From NCBI GenBank assembly GCA_016721825.1, contig JADKHI010000002.1, positions 496,001-560,000 on the forward strand: DNA of 64,000 bases, written 5' to 3'. Positions within the stretch are counted from its first letter, which is position 1; the number at the start of each line of letters is the position of its first letter. The position numbers and the translations under genes were made by a program. The DNA comes from Flavobacteriales bacterium (GTDB lineage: Bacteria; Bacteroidota; Bacteroidia; Flavobacteriales_F; PHOS-HE28). Under the pieces are notes generated by a model. The model was not told where the DNA came from. It worked only from the letters and a program-made list of their open reading frames with translations, and made no database searches. Below are positions 61,501-64,000 of this stretch, piece by piece.

Positions 61501-64000
61501 CGTAACGATCACCGATGCGAACCAATGCACGGTGAACCTGCCTTTCCAAGTGAACGGCACCACGCAGCCCGGAGCCAACGCGGGTTCGGACGTCGAGATC
61601 AACTGTCTCAATGGTCCCTCCATCCAGCTAAACGGTTCCTCGAACACGCAGAACGTGTCCTTCAGCTGGACAGGCCCTAACAACTTCACCAGCAACGCAC
61701 AGAACCCCAGCGTTTCACTCGCAGGCACCTATACGCTGACCGTGACCGCTGATGGATCGGGCTGCACGAGCACAGATGCTGTTTCCGTAACAGTGAATAC
61801 CACTCCTCCCGGAGCACAGGCCAACGGCGGAACCCTCACTTGTAACACTACGAGCGTGATGCTCAGCGGCAGCGGCAACGGCTCCTACAGCTGGACCGGG
61901 CCCAACAACTTCACCAGCCAGGACCAGAACCCGACCGTGAGCGCGGCAGGTACCTACACCCTCACTGTCACAGGCAGCAACGGTTGCACCAGCCAGGCAA
62001 ACGCAGTTGTTGGTCTCGACGACGAAGCCCCAGGCGCACAGGCCAACGGCGGAACCCTCACCTGCACCACCACCAGCGTGCAGCTCAGCGGTAGCGGCAA
62101 CGGCACTTTCAGCTGGAGCGGACCCAACAACTTCACCAGTCAGGACCAGAACCCCACCGTGAACGCGGCAGGTACCTACACCCTCACCGTCACCGGTAGC
62201 AACGGCTGCACCAGCCAGGCCAGCGCAATTGTAGGTCTCGACGATGAAGCACCCGTCGCGCAAGCCAACGGCGGAACCCTCACCTGTAACACCACCAGCG
62301 TGCAACTGACCGGTAACGGCAACGGCACCTTCAGCTGGAGCGGTCCCAACAACTTCACCAGTCAGGACCAGAACCCGACGGTGAACGCGGCAGGTACCTA
62401 CACCCTCACCGTCACCGGAAGCAACGGCTGCACCAGCCAGGCCAGCGCGGTTGTTGAACTGGATGACGAACTGCCAGGAGCACAAGCTCAAGGCGGAACC
62501 CTCACCTGCAATACCACCAGCGTGCTGCTCAGCGGTAGCGGCAACGGCACCTTCAGCTGGACCGGACCCAACAACTTCACGAGCCAGGACCAGAACCCAA
62601 CGGTGAACGCGGCAGGTACTTACACCCTCACGGTCACCGGTAGCAACGGCTGCACCAGCCAGGCCAACGCGGTTGTTGGTCAGGACGACGAAGCCCCAGC
62701 CGCACAGGCCAACGGCGGAACCCTCACCTGCAACACCACCAGCGTGCAGCTCAGCGGTAGCGGCAACGGAACCTACAGCTGGAGCGGGCCCAACAACTTC
62801 ACCAGTCAGGACCAGAACCCGACGGTGAACGCGGCAGGTACCTACACCCTCACCGTCACCGGTAGCAATGGTTGCACCAGCCAGGCCAACGCGGTTGTTG
62901 GTCTCGACGATGAAGCCCCAGGCGCACAAGCCAACGGCGGCACTCTTACATGCAACACCACGAGCGTTCAGCTCAGCGGTAGCGGCAACGGCTCCTTCAG
63001 CTGGAGCGGCCCCAACAACTTCACGAGCCAGGACCAGAACCCAACGGTGAACACGGCAGGTACCTACACCCTCACCGTCACTGGCAGCAACGGCTGCACC
63101 AGTCAGGCCAGCGCAATTGTTGATCTCGACGATGAAGTACCCGGAGCGCAAGCCAACGGCGGTACCCTCACCTGCAATACCACCAGCGTGCAACTGACCG
63201 GCAGCGGCAACGGCACCTTCAGCTGGAGCGGGCCCAACAACTTCACGAGCCAGGACCAGAACCCAACGGTGAACACGGCAGGTACCTACACCCTCACCGT
63301 CACCGGCAGCAACGGTTGCACCAGCCAGGCCAGCGCGGTTGTTGGTCAGGATGAAGAACTGCCAGGAGCGCAAGCCAACGGCGGAACCCTCACCTGCAAC
63401 ACCACCAGCGTGCAACTGACCGGCAGCGGCAACGGCACCTTCAGCTGGACCGGTCCCAACAACTTCACCAGTCAGGACCAGAACCCGACCGTGAACGCTG
63501 CGGGCACTTACACCCTCACCGTCACCGGCAGCAACGGCTGCACCAGCCAGGCCAGCGCGGTTGTTGGTCAGGATGAAGAACTGCCAGGAGCGCAAGCCAA
63601 CGGCGGAACCCTCACCTGCAACACCACCAGCGTGCAACTGACCGGCAGCGGCAACGGCACCTTCGGCTGGAGCGGGCCCAACAACTTCACCAGTCAGGAC
63701 CAGAACCCGACCGTGAACGCTGCGGGCACTTACACCCTCACCGTCACCGGCAGCAACGGTTGCACCAGCCAGGCCAACGCAGTTGTTGAACTGAACGACG
63801 AAGCCCCAGGCGCACAGGCCAGCGGCGGAACCCTCACCTGCAACACCACCAGCGTGCAGCTCAGCGGCAGCGGTAACGGAACCTTCAGCTGGAGCGGCCC
63901 CAACGGCTTCACCAGCCAGGACCAGAACCCAACGGTGAACGCGGCAGGTACCTACACCCTGACCGTCACCGGAAGCAACGGCTGCACCAGCCAGGCCAAC
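58511..64000 (+). CDS. Giant repeat surface protein (SBBP/DUF7948, SprB and Ig-like repeats), 3' end outside window
   Basis: The frame is open from ATG 58511 to the window edge (1830 residues seen). The order is signal peptide (~1-30, ending NLFAQ), then RIEFIENKGQFSDGVLFKAE, the start of the DUF7948 module, up to ~300. SBBP-like propeller repeats follow to ~760 (GGSGDDNPYAMEQGPDGNLY with ITGQTSSTDFP). Two SprB repeats (ATGLAAGQYSVTVTDANQCS and ATGLIPGQYSVTITDANQCT) lie near 930 and 1000. Ig-like repeats run from ~1016, the last ten being 74 residues each. SprB repeats occur in gliding adhesins, so a T9SS-secreted adhesin is likely; its sorting domain would lie beyond the window. Large minus-strand frames over this gene are shadows. 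Confidence 0.88.
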   Translation, partial: MKRSILHRALSWRPLAIGLLLAGPNLFAQRSTTSATPDHAAIDALLHDHDQRIEFIENKGQFSDGVLFKAEFPLGQALATREGMVMKAYDAEAVRQRQEEGIRIEQEMHDGRPVRPLVWREKGHGWMMHFLNTSNAMRIESRDAHEEVNNYFTGRGQASDVHSYQEVWYTGVYRNTDVRYYPAADGSLEYDILCMPGSDPREIAIELKGIERLRVNDKGELVMPTSLGDMTYPAPVVYQRINGREVPVTASYKVSNSNVLGFTLGNYDRTQPLVIDPIAMRWATWVNTNSSGDNHGHAIWVDPSDGAIYVVARVVGTTDNITVGAFDVTANGNLEMIVGKYLEPATVGGAGTRVWQTYIGGSGDDNPYAMEQGPDGNLYITGQTSSTDFPLLGGTGFSGSSLNQQAQSDIDVFVLKINTAGTGIKAAVVGGNGADDNFDVRIATNGDVFVCGSTTSTNLLTLNAGSGASNTNNGSSDAFVFRINQDLSSLVWMRNYGGSSADRASIMLHEPTTGDLFVGGNTSSTNFPTVSPRQATRGGSSAGFLQRLTGAGSTTWSSYFSSATSQSASLLCMEFNTAHSEVYLGGVTTGLNAANISGSGVLDTSPNGSNDFYVARMGVDQTFIAGTYIGGTNNEVNMMGLNTDLNNDVFVFGYTNSTNFPVSASPNTPLQSTNQGSNDKVFLKLSADLSALQFSTYYGGTADDYDPVGERGIKFSNCRIYTIVTAQSNNIPLTQGALNTTKTSSTSRYEPGLVVWANPPDLLNNTITGNQSVCAGTVPGDITGSASTYTLPTIVRNNSASTYPSLGGGVTYQWQISTDSVNWGNISGATSQNLDGSLIGSVTQKTFIRRIIGGDACVLAGAADQVVTVKLVSVDGTVTNALCSGTATGSITATSDGEGPFTYLWSNGQTGATATGLAAGQYSVTVTDANQCSATGNFMVGQPAPLGGNVNVTNATCGNSNGAANANPSGGTAGYSYLWSDGQVGPNATGLIPGQYSVTITDANQCTVNLPFQVNGTTQPGANAGSDVEINCLNGPSIQLNGSSNTQNVSFSWTGPNNFTSNAQNPSVSLAGTYTLTVTADGSGCTSTDAVSVTVNTTPPGAQANGGTLTCNTTSVMLSGSGNGSYSWTGPNNFTSQDQNPTVSAAGTYTLTVTGSNGCTSQANAVVGLDDEAPGAQANGGTLTCTTTSVQLSGSGNGTFSWSGPNNFTSQDQNPTVNAAGTYTLTVTGSNGCTSQASAIVGLDDEAPVAQANGGTLTCNTTSVQLTGNGNGTFSWSGPNNFTSQDQNPTVNAAGTYTLTVTGSNGCTSQASAVVELDDELPGAQAQGGTLTCNTTSVLLSGSGNGTFSWTGPNNFTSQDQNPTVNAAGTYTLTVTGSNGCTSQANAVVGQDDEAPAAQANGGTLTCNTTSVQLSGSGNGTYSWSGPNNFTSQDQNPTVNAAGTYTLTVTGSNGCTSQANAVVGLDDEAPGAQANGGTLTCNTTSVQLSGSGNGSFSWSGPNNFTSQDQNPTVNTAGTYTLTVTGSNGCTSQASAIVDLDDEVPGAQANGGTLTCNTTSVQLTGSGNGTFSWSGPNNFTSQDQNPTVNTAGTYTLTVTGSNGCTSQASAVVGQDEELPGAQANGGTLTCNTTSVQLTGSGNGTFSWTGPNNFTSQDQNPTVNAAGTYTLTVTGSNGCTSQASAVVGQDEELPGAQANGGTLTCNTTSVQLTGSGNGTFGWSGPNNFTSQDQNPTVNAAGTYTLTVTGSNGCTSQANAVVELNDEAPGAQASGGTLTCNTTSVQLSGSGNGTFSWSGPNGFTSQDQNPTVNAAGTYTLTVTGSNGCTSQAN
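61811..64000 (+). repeat. At least ten near-identical 222-bp tandem repeats
   Basis: Repeat starts are at 61811, 62033, 62255, 62477, 62699, 62921, 63143, 63365, 63587 and 63809, an exact 222-bp period. Each encodes a 74-residue Ig-like unit (GPNNFTSQDQNPTVNAAGTY then TLTVTGSNGCTSQA). Differences are mostly at third positions and in the linker (DDEAPGAQ, DDELPGAQ, DEELPGAQ). The array continues past the window edge. Confidence 0.95.

Noticed and set aside
61715..63637. 640-residue minus-strand frame rich in Val, Ala and Gly
   Set aside because: It is the shadow of the 222-bp repeats on the plus strand; lack of stops comes from the repeat, and the translated sequence has no start signal or fold-like pattern.
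61811..64000. Possible CRISPR array because of regular repeats
   Set aside because: The period is 222 bp, the repeats are contiguous without unique spacers, and they are in frame within a surface protein. No CRISPR array or cas gene is seen anywhere in the window.

Overview
The window looks like a chromosomal segment of a G+C-rich member of the Bacteroidota (Flavobacteriia-like). The evidence is type IX secretion (T9SS) C-terminal sorting domains on several secreted proteins, a gliding-motility-type C-terminal domain at the left edge, SprB-type repeats in the giant surface protein at the right edge, TAnnTTTG-type promoter elements, and the housekeeping block bamD-rpoZ-coaBC-porD(DUF4835) with recN just downstream, an arrangement familiar from this phylum.

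Layout. (1) 1-17.6 kb: a tightly overlapping plus-strand operon. It holds the end of a T9SS type-B cargo protein, an OmpH/Skp-like protein, a small lipoprotein and a very large two-gene RHS/YD-repeat system. The second RHS gene is broken by stops and frameshifts at 11.8-12.3 kb. It ends in an A+T-rich exchangeable tip followed by a small lipoprotein that may be its immunity partner. (2) 17.7-19.8 kb: a scar of mobile DNA, with an N-terminally truncated tyrosine recombinase, a RAYT (REP-associated Y1 transposase) flanked by REP hairpins, a short duplicated piece of the recombinase gene, and about 500 bases without a convincing gene. (3) 19.8-38.8 kb: a type II secretion/type IV pilus-like machine encoded in two convergent arms. 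The left arm (+) carries pilin, prepilin peptidase, ATPase, secretin, PilM/N-, PilO- and PilP/GspC-like genes plus an Ig-like lipoprotein. The right arm (-) carries a MORN protein, three pseudopilin-like genes and GspF. Between the arms lie two paralogous secreted transglutaminase-like proteins and three miniature RHS proteins. Each of the three has a signal peptide, an RHS core and a different C-terminal domain (zincin-like, OmpA-like, metzincin-like), and each is followed by a small secreted or lipoprotein gene. A 21-nt pattern recurs upstream of the left arm, the transglutaminase pair and the right arm, which suggests shared control. (4) 39-46.3 kb: an Fn3 protein, a DNA-methyltransferase fragment, a small membrane protein, recN, porD, coaBC, rpoZ and bamD. 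(5) 46.4-57.9 kb: an alpha-oxoamine synthase, tandem small secreted proteins, an M23 peptidase, a flavoprotein, a T9SS-sorted endonuclease I, a DUF4421-like barrel, a T9SS-sorted esterase, a small barrel protein, tRNA-Ala(CGC), a TPR lipoprotein and recA. (6) 58.5 kb to the right edge: a giant SBBP/SprB/Ig-repeat surface protein with at least ten near-identical 222-bp repeats running off the window.

The most interesting unit is the 19.8-38.8 kb locus. The co-localised secretion machine, mini-RHS effector-like cassettes, transglutaminase-like proteins and shared upstream motif suggest one system. That functional link is inference, not something the sequence proves. Family calls are from reading motifs; no database search was run.
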